Origin: JAAGZL01 sp050297535
GTDB lineage: Bacteria > Pseudomonadota > Gammaproteobacteria > Chromatiales > Chromatiaceae
Length of the DNA: 64,000 nt
Reading direction: 5' to 3'
Assembly: GCA_050297535.1 (NCBI GenBank)
Contig: JBNKSV010000001.1
Location: 62,001-126,000, forward strand
Shown here: positions 1 to 8,420 of the stretch, piece after piece
Layout of the letters: each line of letters opens with the position of its first letter
Numbering within the stretch: the first letter of the stretch is position 1
The notes under the pieces: model-generated
What the model was told of the DNA's origin: nothing
Databases searched by the model: none
Seen by the model: the letters and a program-made list of their open reading frames with translations, nothing else
Position numbers and translations under genes: made by a program

Positions 1-1141
1 CAGTGCCCGCGACGGTTCCAAGCCCGGTCTCGCTACATTGACCAACGCCACGCTTACCGACGGGGCCGGCCAGTGGGATGCGGATCAGATCGCACAGCGC
101 ATGGACTCGGTGGGGGCCAAGTTGAGCAATGGTTCCTTGGCCGATATGTCCTGGGTATCTCTGCGCACCCTTACCGAAGAGAAGGCCTTCGATACCAGCC
201 TGGCTACCCTGACTGAGATTCTGAAGACGCCGACCTTTCCAGTCGATGCCATGGAACGCAACCGCAAGATGATGCTGGCCAATCTGCAGCACGAAGAGCA
301 GTCTCCTGGTGAAGTGGCCAAAAAGAGGTTTATGCAGATGGTGTTTGGCACCCATCCCTACGCCATACACGGCAACGGCACCAAAGAGTCATTGAACGCC
401 ATCTCCAGGGATGATTTGCTTGCCCACTATCAGCGCTACTATGTGGCGAAAAACGCCACCATATCTATCGTAGGAGCCCTGGATAGAAAACAGGCCGAGT
501 CTATGTCAGAGCGGATAAGCGAGGGGATGCAGGCTGGGGATGCAGCACCAGCCTTGCCGCCGGTTGCGGATCTGAAACAGGCGGCGTATGAAAATATCCA
601 GTTTCCTTCCAGCCAATCCCACATACTCATGGGGCAACCAGGCATGAAGCGCGGAGATCCTGACTACTTTGCCCTCTATGTGGGTAATCATATCCTGGGA
701 GGAAGTGGTCTGGTCTCACTGCTGAGCGATGAGGTTCGCGAGAAGCGCGGTCTCTCCTATAGCGTCTATAGCTATTTTGCCCCCATGCGGTCTGAGGGGC
801 CTTTTATCATGGGTGTTCAGACCCAGAATGAGCAGGCTGTTCAGGCCCAGGACGTTATGCGCAAGACGCTCACTGATTACATCCAACGCGGCCCTACGGA
901 TAAGGAACTGAAGGTGGCCAAACAGAATATCACCGGTGGATTTCCTCAGAATATAGCCAGCAATGGTAAGATAGTGAAGTACATATCCATGATAGGTTTC
1001 TACAAGCTGCCGCTTGATCATCTGGATACCTTCATAGGCAAAATAAACGCCGTAACCAAAGAGCAAATCAAAGACGCCTTTAAACGCCGGGTGCATCCGG
1101 ATAAATTTGTGACGGTAGTCGTCGGTAACGGTAAGCCTTAG
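1..1141 (+). CDS. M16-family (insulinase-like) peptidase subunit, C-terminal part, non-catalytic
   Basis: The reading frame is open from base 2, so the gene begins before the window. The visible product is about 379 residues and has the M16 fold, including the C-terminal stretch 'EVREKRGLSYSVYSYF' typical of the second M16 domain. In active paralogues the segment after the Gly-Leu-Ala motif carries the zinc ligands HxxEH. Here it reads GLATLTNATLTDGAG, so the ligands are absent. Such subunits usually pair with an active M16 partner encoded just upstream, in the periplasm; that partner is not visible here. The stop lies 2 bases before rsmD, so the two are probably cotranscribed. Confidence 0.85.
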   Translation, partial: SARDGSKPGLATLTNATLTDGAGQWDADQIAQRMDSVGAKLSNGSLADMSWVSLRTLTEEKAFDTSLATLTEILKTPTFPVDAMERNRKMMLANLQHEEQSPGEVAKKRFMQMVFGTHPYAIHGNGTKESLNAISRDDLLAHYQRYYVAKNATISIVGALDRKQAESMSERISEGMQAGDAAPALPPVADLKQAAYENIQFPSSQSHILMGQPGMKRGDPDYFALYVGNHILGGSGLVSLLSDEVREKRGLSYSVYSYFAPMRSEGPFIMGVQTQNEQAVQAQDVMRKTLTDYIQRGPTDKELKVAKQNITGGFPQNIASNGKIVKYISMIGFYKLPLDHLDTFIGKINAVTKEQIKDAFKRRVHPDKFVTVVVGNGKP

Positions 1142-1143
1142 CC

Positions 1144-1713
1144 ATGAAAAAATGGGGGGGGCTGAGCAATCAGGTCAGGATCATCGGTGGCGCGCACCGT
1201 GGCCGTAAGCTGAGCTTTCCGAACATCCCTGGGTTAAGGCCTACAGGCGACCGTATCCGCGAGACCCTGTTTAACTGGCTGCAGTCCAGATTGCCGGGCG
1301 CATCCTGTCTGGATTTGTTCGCAGGTAGTGGCGTGTTGGGGCTGGAGGCGGCATCCCGCGGCGCTGGCAGGGTTGTGATGCTGGATCGTTCTCCACTGGT
1401 GGTGGATCAGTTGCGGCATAATATTGCCCTGCTGCAGGTTGTGCAGGTTGAGGTGGAACAGGCCGATGCCATGGTCTGGTTGGATCAACCATCCGGGCAA
1501 TTCGATATAGTCTTTTTGGACCCCCCGTTTGCGGATGAACTACTCCAGGATGTATGTCGGAAGCTTGAAGATGGCTCTTGGCTCAAACCGGATGCGTTGA
1601 TATATCTGGAGATGGATACTGAATCAGGCAGGCCCCAGCTGCCAGCAAACTGGAATCTAATTAGAGAGAAGAGGGCAGGACAGGTAGAGTTTTTTCTATG
1701 CTCCAGAGGTTAA
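1144..1713 (+). CDS. rsmD: 16S rRNA (guanine966-N2)-methyltransferase RsmD
   Basis: The 189-residue product is a class I SAM-dependent methyltransferase that modifies G966 of 16S rRNA during 30S assembly. The N-terminus has the family pattern RIIGGAHRGRKL and then LRPTGDRIRETLFNWL. The SAM-binding motif is LDLFAGSGVLGLEAASRGA, and the N6/N2-methylase catalytic motif is DPPF near residue 128. Length is normal. The start codon follows the M16 stop by 2 bases. A tract of eight G lies at codons 4-7 (about 1154-1161), a possible slippage site. coaD follows after 191 bases, as in many gammaproteobacteria. Confidence 0.95.
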   Translation: MKKWGGLSNQVRIIGGAHRGRKLSFPNIPGLRPTGDRIRETLFNWLQSRLPGASCLDLFAGSGVLGLEAASRGAGRVVMLDRSPLVVDQLRHNIALLQVVQVEVEQADAMVWLDQPSGQFDIVFLDPPFADELLQDVCRKLEDGSWLKPDALIYLEMDTESGRPQLPANWNLIREKRAGQVEFFLCSRG

Positions 1714-1859
1714 ATCTGTATAAAAAACCCCGAAGTAATCCGCTATTATTTTGTTGGTTACAAGCGTTATTTGTCTGCACAGTTTTGACGTGTTTGGGCA
1801 TAAATGCGCACTATTTTGGGGTTATATGGCCATAGTCTGGAGTTTTCTGGACAATTTGG

Positions 1860-1887
1860 TTGACATCTGGAATATAGACAATATTAT
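1860..1887 (+). promoter_or_regulatory. Candidate sigma-70 promoter for coaD
   Basis: A perfect -35 box TTGACA (1860-1865) is followed after 16 bases by TATTAT (1882-1887). The predicted start of transcription near 1894 would give a very short leader before the coaD ATG at 1905. This was found by eye only. Confidence 0.5.
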
Positions 1888-1904
1888 CGGTTCAGCTGAA
1901 AGAC

Positions 1905-2387
1905 ATGACCATGATTACTGCCCTTTACCCCGGTACATTTGACCCGATAACCAACGGCCATAGCGATATAGTGGGGCGGGCGGAAGAGTTGTTTGACAAG
2001 GTTATAGTCGCGGTGGCGGCCAACCCGGGAAAGAGTCCTGCGTTTACCCTGGATGAGAGGGTAGAGCTGGCGCGAGAGGTTTTGTCTGGGCATGACCGGG
2101 TTGAGGTTATAGAATTCGATAGTCTGCTGGTGAACTTTGCCCACGTGTGTGGGGCCAGCGTAATCCTTAGGGGGTTACGCGCTGTGTCAGACTTCGAGTA
2201 TGAATTCCAGCTTGCTGGAATGAACAGGCGTTTGGCGCCGGATATAGAGACGGTCTTTCTTACTCCGGGAGAGCAATTCGCATATATTTCATCTAGTCTA
2301 GTGCGCGAGATTGCGTCGTTAGGTGGGGATGTATCGGATTTTGTTCATCCTGTGGTTGTAGATGCCCTGGCAGGTCTGGTGCGCTGA
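1905..2387 (+). CDS. coaD: Phosphopantetheine adenylyltransferase (PPAT)
   Basis: This 160-residue enzyme carries out the penultimate step of coenzyme A synthesis, transferring AMP from ATP to 4'-phosphopantetheine. The nucleotidyltransferase signature GTFDPITNGH sits at residues 10-19, and the C-terminal ISSSLVREIASLGGDVSDFV segment is also characteristic. Length matches the usual ~160 residues. An in-frame ATG two codons downstream (1911) is an equally plausible start, since neither has a strong ribosome binding site. A good promoter lies just upstream. The gene order rsmD-coaD-ferredoxin-mutM is common in sulfur-oxidising and related gammaproteobacteria. Confidence 0.96.
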   Translation: MTMITALYPGTFDPITNGHSDIVGRAEELFDKVIVAVAANPGKSPAFTLDERVELAREVLSGHDRVEVIEFDSLLVNFAHVCGASVILRGLRAVSDFEYEFQLAGMNRRLAPDIETVFLTPGEQFAYISSSLVREIASLGGDVSDFVHPVVVDALAGLVR

Positions 2388-2447
2388 TTTCTAGTTAATG
2401 TAAACGTGACTTGGGGTGTATGCCCCGGATAATTCAGGAGTTAAAAA

Positions 2448-2693
2448 ATGGCTTTAATGATTACAGACGAATGCATCAGTTGTGATGTGTGTGTTCCAGA
2501 GTGCCCAAATGAGGCAATCAGTGAAGGCGATGAATATTATGTAATTGACCCTGATCGCTGCACTGAGTGTGTTGGTCACTTCGATGAGCCGCAGTGTGTT
2601 GAGGTTTGTCCGGTGGATTGTATCCCCAAGGACCCAAATCACGCAGAGACACAAGAAGAGCTGACGGCCAAGTACGAAAAACTGCAAGGCTAA
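2448..2693 (+). CDS. 2[4Fe-4S] ferredoxin, YfhL/Allochromatium type
   Basis: An 81-residue low-potential ferredoxin. The first cluster motif is C9-x2-C12-x2-C15-x3-C19-P. The second is C38-x2-C41-x8-C50-x3-C54-P, where the enlarged loop between the second and third cysteines marks the Allochromatium vinosum/YfhL subgroup. An extra Cys58 and a charged C-terminal helix (AETQEELTAKYEKLQG) also fit that subgroup. The start has a ribosome binding site (AGGAG about 8 bases upstream). The gene ends just before an intrinsic terminator, so it closes this transcription unit. Its redox partner cannot be told from the sequence. Confidence 0.93.
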   Translation: MALMITDECISCDVCVPECPNEAISEGDEYYVIDPDRCTECVGHFDEPQCVEVCPVDCIPKDPNHAETQEELTAKYEKLQG

Positions 2694-2723
2694 GCTATTC
2701 AAACTGTTTTAATGTGGTTGATA

Positions 2724-2750
2724 AAGAGGCCCCTATATGGGGCCTTTTTA
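2724..2750 (+). terminator. Rho-independent terminator after the ferredoxin gene
   Basis: The stem AGGCCCC (2727-2733) pairs with GGGGCCT (2739-2745) across a 5-base loop. A T tract follows, and a short A run lies upstream. Confidence 0.85.
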
Positions 2751-2937
2751 TTTGCTTTCATAAATCCGTAAGGATTTATTATTAGCATGTTAACTGGTTA
2801 TAACATCCGGAAATGTTGCCATAACGATTTCTTGCTTATCCCGAATGGCGTTTTTTGCGAAGATTAGATAGGTTATTTGTCTTGTTCCCCAGCTTCCGGA
2901 GTGGGAACCGGTAAAAAAGAGCGATAGGAGATATGCC

Positions 2938-3159
2938 ATGCAATTCAGTCCATGTCGTGGAAAAGATCACTGTACCGAAGCTGGAACCCATTGTGAGGGT
3001 TGTGGGCGTTCCCATGAGGAGATCGCCAGCACCCGTGCCCTGATTGCGTCGATTGCGGATTATGCGATTAATATGGGGTATGACAATTATTCTGAATTTA
3101 CCTCGTTTGTCGGAGATAAGGCCGGGAAGATAGTGAAATTCCGTACGGAGAATTCCTGA
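2938..3159 (+). CDS. Small four-cysteine protein, DUF1289-like
   Basis: A 73-residue protein with cysteines at positions 6, 12, 19 and 22 (SPC...DHC...THCEGCGR), a spacing that suggests a metal or iron-sulfur site. The N-terminal SPC...CxGCGRxxxEI pattern resembles DUF1289 proteins, whose function is not established. The rest is a predicted helix ending in a YDNYSEF motif and a basic tail. A clear ribosome binding site (GGAGATATGCC) precedes the ATG. The next gene starts 47 bases downstream on the same strand, so the two are probably an operon. It is preceded by 244 bases containing a terminator. Confidence 0.7.
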   Translation: MQFSPCRGKDHCTEAGTHCEGCGRSHEEIASTRALIASIADYAINMGYDNYSEFTSFVGDKAGKIVKFRTENS

Positions 3160-3206
3160 CGTCAGATGATGTTAGATATGTCGGCAGGGATTGAGGGGGA
3201 AGACAT

Positions 3207-4391
3207 ATGAAGATGGCACCGCGACAGATCGTAACGCCGCATCCCAAGATGGCGCTCGCCATACCTGAGGGTATGGCTCCGGTGGAGTTCTTTAACAGCC
3301 CCAGCAATCTGAAGAATCTGGCGGAGGAGAACGGGCTGTTCCGTACTCCGGAAAACCTCCTTATGTATCGTAAGATCATCGGGCATAGCACCGAGTTCGA
3401 TACTTCCATCATTCTTGATACCTCCAGGCGTATCCTGGATCCGCTGGGACGTCCGGTGCGACGCGACCAGATTGCCCGCGATCAGAAGAAGGTCTGGAAC
3501 CGCATGACCCAGATCCTATGCGACTATATGTTTGATGAGTATCCGGATCCGGAACAACACCTGGTTCTGTGCGGGGAGGCCAGCCTGGATTCGACCTGGC
3601 CGCTAAACAAGCCGGGAGTACCCAGTATCCGCATGATTCACAATCACTTTATCGTGTTTCCTATACAGAAGCTGATAGATGCCGAGCATGCCGATCCCAA
3701 TGATCCGAACCTGACCGATAGCGGCCACCACAGCCTGTTTTTGCGGCACCTGAGTGACGTCTACCATGAGTTTCTGGAGGTGTTGGACCTGCAGATTCTC
3801 TCTCCGATGGCAGCGGATGATTCTAGCCTTAAACTCACCGGGTATCCTCAGGGGCTTCCAAGTTGGGAGGTAATCGGCGGAGCTGCCAAGCTGCAGGATC
3901 AGTATTTTTGGCATGAGTATGAACAGGTCTTGTTGGGGTTCCTTGATTTCTATCGCACCTTCTTTTCCATGGTGGCGACCGGTGATGCCAGGGTGCCGGA
4001 GAACGCCAACTTCCCGGCCCAGATCGCAGATGTATTGCTGGGTAACAATCAGTTTTTACGGGTGGCGCGAGACCTGCGGGAGCAGGTCATTCAGGATCCC
4101 AAGTTCGCCAATGAGATACGCTGGCGTCCGGCCTATAAACAGATCCTGTTCCGGGATGATAAGGGCCGCTTGGTTGTTACCATCTCCCAGAATTCTGTAG
4201 GAAACGCCATTACCGAGCTGCTGGGGATTGTAGTGAAGCGGGTTCAGGACTCGGAGCAGTACGCCGAGATCGAGCCGGCGTTGATTAATCGTTTGTTGGC
4301 TGCGCGTGAAAGGTTGATTGCGGCCAACCTGGGAGAAGCGCTCTCCGCGCCTGCATGGAGGGATGGTAGATTCACACCCCAAGCTGGTTAG
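3207..4391 (+). CDS. Conserved-looking hypothetical protein, 394 residues
   Basis: I do not recognise this protein. It has no signal peptide or membrane segment and looks globular and cytoplasmic. A short histidine motif, H145-N-H147-F followed by IVFP, resembles the HxH element of HIT/GalT-like nucleotidyl proteins, but other hallmarks of that fold are not evident. A second histidine-rich patch (GHHSLFLRHLSDVYHEF) lies near residue 177. Codon use matches the neighbours, and GGGGGAAG sits before the ATG. It follows the four-cysteine protein by 47 bases and converges on the sulfur-transport genes. The function is left open. Confidence 0.75.
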   Translation: MKMAPRQIVTPHPKMALAIPEGMAPVEFFNSPSNLKNLAEENGLFRTPENLLMYRKIIGHSTEFDTSIILDTSRRILDPLGRPVRRDQIARDQKKVWNRMTQILCDYMFDEYPDPEQHLVLCGEASLDSTWPLNKPGVPSIRMIHNHFIVFPIQKLIDAEHADPNDPNLTDSGHHSLFLRHLSDVYHEFLEVLDLQILSPMAADDSSLKLTGYPQGLPSWEVIGGAAKLQDQYFWHEYEQVLLGFLDFYRTFFSMVATGDARVPENANFPAQIADVLLGNNQFLRVARDLREQVIQDPKFANEIRWRPAYKQILFRDDKGRLVVTISQNSVGNAITELLGIVVKRVQDSEQYAEIEPALINRLLAARERLIAANLGEALSAPAWRDGRFTPQAG

Positions 4392-4490
4392 GGCCTATGC
4401 TCCAATGTTGGGACGCATAATAGCCCACAGGAGCTGTTTCCTGCCTCTGCGTATACTCCCGCCATTTTGTAAGAACTCACCCTGAGCGGG

Positions 4491-4907
4491 CTAATGCGGC
4501 AATCTGGTCCGTAGTGCCCCATATAGCCAGGTTCCATGTAGCGCCCCCAGTAAGATAACGAATGCCCCGAACGATCCTGCACCCGTTAATGCAAAGATGG
4601 GACCTGGACAGAGTCCGACTATCCCCCAACCCAGGCCAAAGATAAAGCCACCAATCGGGTAGCGCAGGTTGCCATCGGCCTTTTGCGGGATTGCTATGAT
4701 GGTGCCTTCGATTGATTTGACGGATGTGAAACGCTTTAGCAGTTCTGTACCTATGAACGCGGTAGTAATCGCAGTCATTATGATCCCGTACATTTGGAAT
4801 GACTGGAAATGGAACATTTCCATGATGCGATACCAGGATGCGGCCTCTGACTTCATCAGGACAAAACCAAATATGATGCCGACCAGGAGATATGGTAGTT
4901 GTTTCAT
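4491..4907 (-). CDS. YeeE/YedE-type sulfur-transport protein, second half (DUF6691-like)
   Basis: A 138-residue membrane protein with about four hydrophobic segments. The motif GWGIVGLCPGP near residue 92 places a conserved cysteine inside a membrane segment, as in the YeeE/YedE (TsuA-type) thiosulfate/sulfur permeases. It begins 4 bases after the stop of its partner at 4912-5478, so the two are translationally coupled and probably form one bipartite transporter. Many sulfur-oxidising bacteria encode this split form. The actual substrate is inferred from the family, not seen. Confidence 0.85.
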   Translation of the reverse strand: MKQLPYLLVGIIFGFVLMKSEAASWYRIMEMFHFQSFQMYGIIMTAITTAFIGTELLKRFTSVKSIEGTIIAIPQKADGNLRYPIGGFIFGLGWGIVGLCPGPIFALTGAGSFGAFVILLGALHGTWLYGALRTRLPH

Positions 4908-4911
4908 GGCG

Positions 4912-5478
4912 TTATACCTTTACCAACCAGGGGGTGATGAAGTGGGCCGCCAGTATGCCGCCGATAAATATGCCTAGTACCGCCTTTAGGGATTTCAGTT
5001 GCAGCGTGGCGAGGCCGGTTATGGCGTGTCCTGAGGTGCAGCCAGATGCGTAGCGGGTTCCGAAACCGATCAGTATCCCGCTTACAGCCAGTATCAGCAG
5101 ATTTGCGAGGGTAAGACCATATAGTTCAGACGGGTAATATCCATTGCCCTGTTGCACTCCCCAGCCAGCGAACATCTCGCGCGCGGCGTCAGAGACCGCA
5201 ATGGGGCCGGGGTGGGGAAATACAAAGGTAGCGAGAATGCCGCCGATGGCTATTCCGATGGCAAAGGTGATGCACCAACCGTACTGTTTCCAATCATATT
5301 GAAACAGGCTGACGTTGATCCTCTTGGGCTGGGTCATGGCGCATATGTGTTCCAGGTTTTGGGATACACCGAATGATTTACTGCCTATAAACAGCATCAA
5401 TGGCACCATCGACCCAATAATGGGGCCTGACACATACCAAGGCCAGGGGCCGCTTAGCCAAACAATCAACTGATCCAT
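4912..5478 (-). CDS. YeeE/YedE-type sulfur-transport protein, first half
   Basis: A 188-residue polytopic membrane protein. It contains the family motif RYASGCTSGHAITGLA near residue 141, whose cysteine is thought to relay thiosulfate or another sulfur species in YeeE/YedE (PF04143) permeases. The N-terminus enters the membrane (LIVWLSGPWPWYVSGPIIG). The gene lies 4 bases upstream of the matching half at 4491-4907, and mutM lies 154 bases further upstream on the same strand. The pair fits a metabolism that handles reduced sulfur compounds. Confidence 0.87.
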   Translation of the reverse strand: MDQLIVWLSGPWPWYVSGPIIGSMVPLMLFIGSKSFGVSQNLEHICAMTQPKRINVSLFQYDWKQYGWCITFAIGIAIGGILATFVFPHPGPIAVSDAAREMFAGWGVQQGNGYYPSELYGLTLANLLILAVSGILIGFGTRYASGCTSGHAITGLATLQLKSLKAVLGIFIGGILAAHFITPWLVKV

Positions 5479-5632
5479 TAAATTACCTCACGGCTTAAGG
5501 TTGCTGAGCAAAAAGCTCAAGGAGGCGCATTTTATGGGCAGATCCGTCTGGCAACAACCGTATGAGCAGTGGATGTCTGTATGGGCGGATAAATTGATTT
5601 TTATCGGATGGCGAGATAAGAGGTGTGCTGAC

Positions 5633-6445
5633 TCATTTTTGACAGTGGTTGCAGAAGAAGGCGGAGCGCTGGCCGATCCGTTCCTGTTTTATGGTCTTAC
5701 CGCAGTTGGGACATGGCTCGCCGGTCTTGCCGTATACCTGAAGCTTTTGCGCGAAGTAGCCTGGTTGGCCATCGCCGTGCTGGAAGTCCCTGAGGGTGGT
5801 GCCTCCCTGCTTGATGGCGGCTTTGAGTACATCTTTGATGTGGCCAGCCAGGGTTTCATACTCATCCAACGACACCTCGTTGCAGGGGCGCTTGGGGTGG
5901 ATGCCGCTCATGAACAGGGATTCATTGGCGTAGATGTTGCCTACGCCCACTACGACCTTCCCGTCCATGATGAAGCCCTTCACCGGAACCTTGCGCTTCT
6001 GGGCGACCTGGTGCAGATATTTTCCGTCGAATGCCGAACTCAATGGTTCCGGTCCCAGGTGTTTGAGCAGCTTATGTTGCAGCGGGTCGTCTCTGGTCCA
6101 GAGTACTGCGCCGAATCTGCGCGGGTCCCGCAGGCGCAGGCAGGTGCGGGCGAAGACCAGATCGAAGTGGTCGTGTTTTTCCGGTTCACTGCCGCGGGGT
6201 ACGATGCGCAGGCTGCCGGACATGCCCAGGTGCATGATCAGGGTGCCGTGTCCAAAACGCAGCAACAGATATTTTGCTCGCCGTTCGACCTTGTTGACCT
6301 TGTGACCGGAGATTATGGTTTGGAGCCGTACAGGGATAGGCCAGCGCAACTGCCGTTGCCGCACCGCTATGCAGCAGACCTTGTGACCTTCTATGTGGGA
6401 GGCGATTCCCCGTCTGGTGGTTTCAACTTCTGGCAGCTCAGGCAT
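5633..6445 (-). CDS. mutM: Formamidopyrimidine-DNA glycosylase (Fpg/MutM)
   Basis: A 270-residue bifunctional glycosylase/AP lyase that removes 8-oxoguanine and formamidopyrimidines. The N-terminal MPELPEVETTRRGI carries the catalytic Pro2 and Glu3. The helix-two-turn-helix segment contains VVVGVGNIYANESLF. The C-terminal zinc finger has two CxxC pairs (CPNC and CNHC) and ends at the expected length. The start is fixed by the need for Pro2. A long open frame on the opposite strand is a shadow. Confidence 0.97.
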   Translation of the reverse strand: MPELPEVETTRRGIASHIEGHKVCCIAVRQRQLRWPIPVRLQTIISGHKVNKVERRAKYLLLRFGHGTLIMHLGMSGSLRIVPRGSEPEKHDHFDLVFARTCLRLRDPRRFGAVLWTRDDPLQHKLLKHLGPEPLSSAFDGKYLHQVAQKRKVPVKGFIMDGKVVVGVGNIYANESLFMSGIHPKRPCNEVSLDEYETLAGHIKDVLKAAIKQGGTTLRDFQHGDGQPGYFAQKLQVYGKTGEPCPNCGKTIKQERIGQRSAFFCNHCQK

Positions 6446-6564
6446 TATGCTTATATTTTTCTTGTGCTCGCCGGTCCATCAGCTGATGTTTAAGTGAGAC
6501 AGATAAACGACCCTGGTAATACTAACAAAAATACCGATAAATGCCATGGTAATAATTAGCGCGG

Positions 6565-7068
6565 CTAAGGTGACTTAGTCGGTATGTAATAATCGGCTGG
6601 CGCCTGTAGGAGATGGGGAAAACGGTCATTGATCAGATGGATCTGGTTTCCGACGTGCATATAGCGGCGCTGGTTCATGGGGTGCAGCTCACCCATCTCA
6701 ATGCGGGTCTGGTTTAGGATCAGGACCGCCAGGGGCGGGTTCAGCCCGTACTCTTTCAGGTCTTGTGGGGCCGCAAATCTGCGGATACTCTTCGCCTGGG
6801 TGATGCCGAGTAGATACTCTATCTTGGTGTCGTCTACCTTTGCCTTAGATGGTTGGGTCATCTCCCAGCCGTCTGCGGTGCGTTCCAGGCGGATGCCGGG
6901 TCCACTGTGGTTTTCTATCTGGATAAGGGTTATCTGCTCCGGTGTCAGGTCGGTTAGGGGGATGGTTTTATCTTCCTCTGCTTGCTGTTCCTGGCTGAGC
7001 CATACCATGCTTGCCAGCATGAGCGCCAGGATCAGGAGCGATGCGTTTACCAGGAGCTGCCGTCTCAC
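6565..7068 (-). CDS. DUF4340-type protein of the ABC-2 export cluster
   Basis: The annotated start is the GTG at 7068, one base after the stop of the GldG-like gene. This gives a 167-residue protein beginning VRRQLLVNASLLILALMLASMVWL, a single N-terminal membrane anchor. A longer frame upstream would overlap that gene by about 75 bases and adds a Cys/Trp-rich stretch out of keeping with the family. The periplasmic part contains the DUF4340-like pattern in which a target residue is tested (ADGWEMTQPSKAKVDD, YGLNPP). Such proteins often accompany GldA/F/G-like transporters. Their function is unknown. Confidence 0.72.
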   Translation of the reverse strand: MRRQLLVNASLLILALMLASMVWLSQEQQAEEDKTIPLTDLTPEQITLIQIENHSGPGIRLERTADGWEMTQPSKAKVDDTKIEYLLGITQAKSIRRFAAPQDLKEYGLNPPLAVLILNQTRIEMGELHPMNQRRYMHVGNQIHLINDRFPHLLQAPADYYIPTKSP

Positions 7069-7069
7069 G

Positions 7070-8410
7070 TCACAGATGCCTGCGTCGCCACCAGATAATG
7101 ACACCGGCAGCCATAAACAGCAGGGGCAGCGCCAGCAGGAATCCAAGGCCGATTATGGTGCTGGCGGCATGGGAAAGGTCCAGCTTCAGATCGGGGGCCG
7201 TCCTGGCCGGTATGTCCAGCAGCTTGAGGTCGCTGGTGAGCCAGCGTACCAGATTAAGCCCCAGGTTCAGGTTGCCGCCATTTCCCAGAAAGCTGTTGGC
7301 CAGGAAGTCGCCGTCACCCACCACCATCACGACCTGGTCTTTCTGTCCCTGTTTGCGGGTGAAGGCGATGCCGATATTCAGGGGGCCGGCGATCTCCCCC
7401 TGTTCCTGATTGCGTGAGATTTGGCCTTTGACTGGTCCGGTCTCGTTCCAGGATCCTTCCAGGGTGCGCAGCAGGGGAGTCGGCTCCCATCCGGCCTCGC
7501 CTATGGCCATTATGGCGGCTGCGTGGGGGTACACCGTGACCAGGTTAAAGTTGGTCGTGGCTTGGTGCTCCGGGTAGCTTGTCACCAGCGCCATGGTCGG
7601 GTCTTGCAGCTTCAGGGAGGAGGCGTTGGCATCCACGATGGTTCCGGGTAGGACCTTTAGGCCAAGTTTCTGCCGCAATCTGTCCAGACCGTAATCTGGT
7701 CCGGGGTCGTGTAGCCACAACATATTACCCCCGAAGTCGAGGTAGCTGATGATCTTATCCACCTCTTGTTCCAGATAGTCGACCTGGGGGCTGGCGATGA
7801 TCAGCAGGGATAGGTTCTGCGGGATCTCGGTCAGGGTCGACAGGTTTATATTTTGCAGTTTGTAGCCCTTGCGCCTCAGTTCGTCCCCGAACGCGCCCAG
7901 GTCATGGTTGGCGCGGCCATCCGCGCTTCTCTCGCCGTGTCCTGCAACCACGCCGATCCAACGCTCACCGTCTTGTAGCAGCAACTGGATGGTGTTGCTC
8001 ATGGCCTCTTCGCTGATGGTGCTGAGGTTTTCAGCCCGGCCTTGGTATTCCAGACGCAACTCCCCCATGAGCTTGATACCGAGTTGCCGTACCAGCTCCG
8101 GTTGCCGGTCAGGGTTCACGAACTCGAATTGGATATCCGGGCGGTAACGCCGGTAGCGGTCTATGATCTCTTGGATGCTGTTTCGCAACTCTGGAGATTC
8201 CGGGGCGAAGGAGGTTATGTGCAGGGGTCCTTCCAGGCGCGATAACAGTGTTTGACTGGTGGGGGAGAGGCTGTTGCGTCCCCCCGCCGACAGGTCCCAC
8301 ACCTGAACGTAGCGGTTGCCAAGCCAGCCTGATAGCACCACCACAACTGCGAACAGAATATAGAACAGCAGGTTGTTCAGGTTGGTTAGCAGTTTCTGCT
8401 TCAGTCTCAT
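7070..8410 (-). CDS. GldG-like ABC-2 auxiliary transport protein
   Basis: A 446-residue protein with an N-terminal membrane segment at about residues 12-33 and a C-terminal one at about 416-441, followed by a basic tail. A large periplasmic domain lies between them, of the GldG/DUF4350-like 'ABC-type uncharacterized transport' family (GHGERSADG, WLHDPGPDYGLDRL). It starts 10 bases after the permease gene. In Bacteroidetes GldG works with GldA and GldF in gliding. In gammaproteobacteria the homologous set is of unknown substrate. Confidence 0.85.
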   Translation of the reverse strand: MRLKQKLLTNLNNLLFYILFAVVVVLSGWLGNRYVQVWDLSAGGRNSLSPTSQTLLSRLEGPLHITSFAPESPELRNSIQEIIDRYRRYRPDIQFEFVNPDRQPELVRQLGIKLMGELRLEYQGRAENLSTISEEAMSNTIQLLLQDGERWIGVVAGHGERSADGRANHDLGAFGDELRRKGYKLQNINLSTLTEIPQNLSLLIIASPQVDYLEQEVDKIISYLDFGGNMLWLHDPGPDYGLDRLRQKLGLKVLPGTIVDANASSLKLQDPTMALVTSYPEHQATTNFNLVTVYPHAAAIMAIGEAGWEPTPLLRTLEGSWNETGPVKGQISRNQEQGEIAGPLNIGIAFTRKQGQKDQVVMVVGDGDFLANSFLGNGGNLNLGLNLVRWLTSDLKLLDIPARTAPDLKLDLSHAASTIIGLGFLLALPLLFMAAGVIIWWRRRHL

Positions 8411-8420
8411 CTGTACAGCC

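Noticed and set aside
1905..1918. The coaD start resembles the 5' end of lacZ
   Set aside because: Only 14 bases match; the protein continues as PPAT, so it is coincidence.
1751..1942. Small 63-codon open frame between rsmD and coaD
   Set aside because: It overlaps the coaD promoter and start and has no supporting signal.
5501..6493. Long plus-strand open frame of 330 codons
   Set aside because: It lies antisense to mutM, whose protein is unmistakable; no known motif, and codon use follows the mirrored frame.
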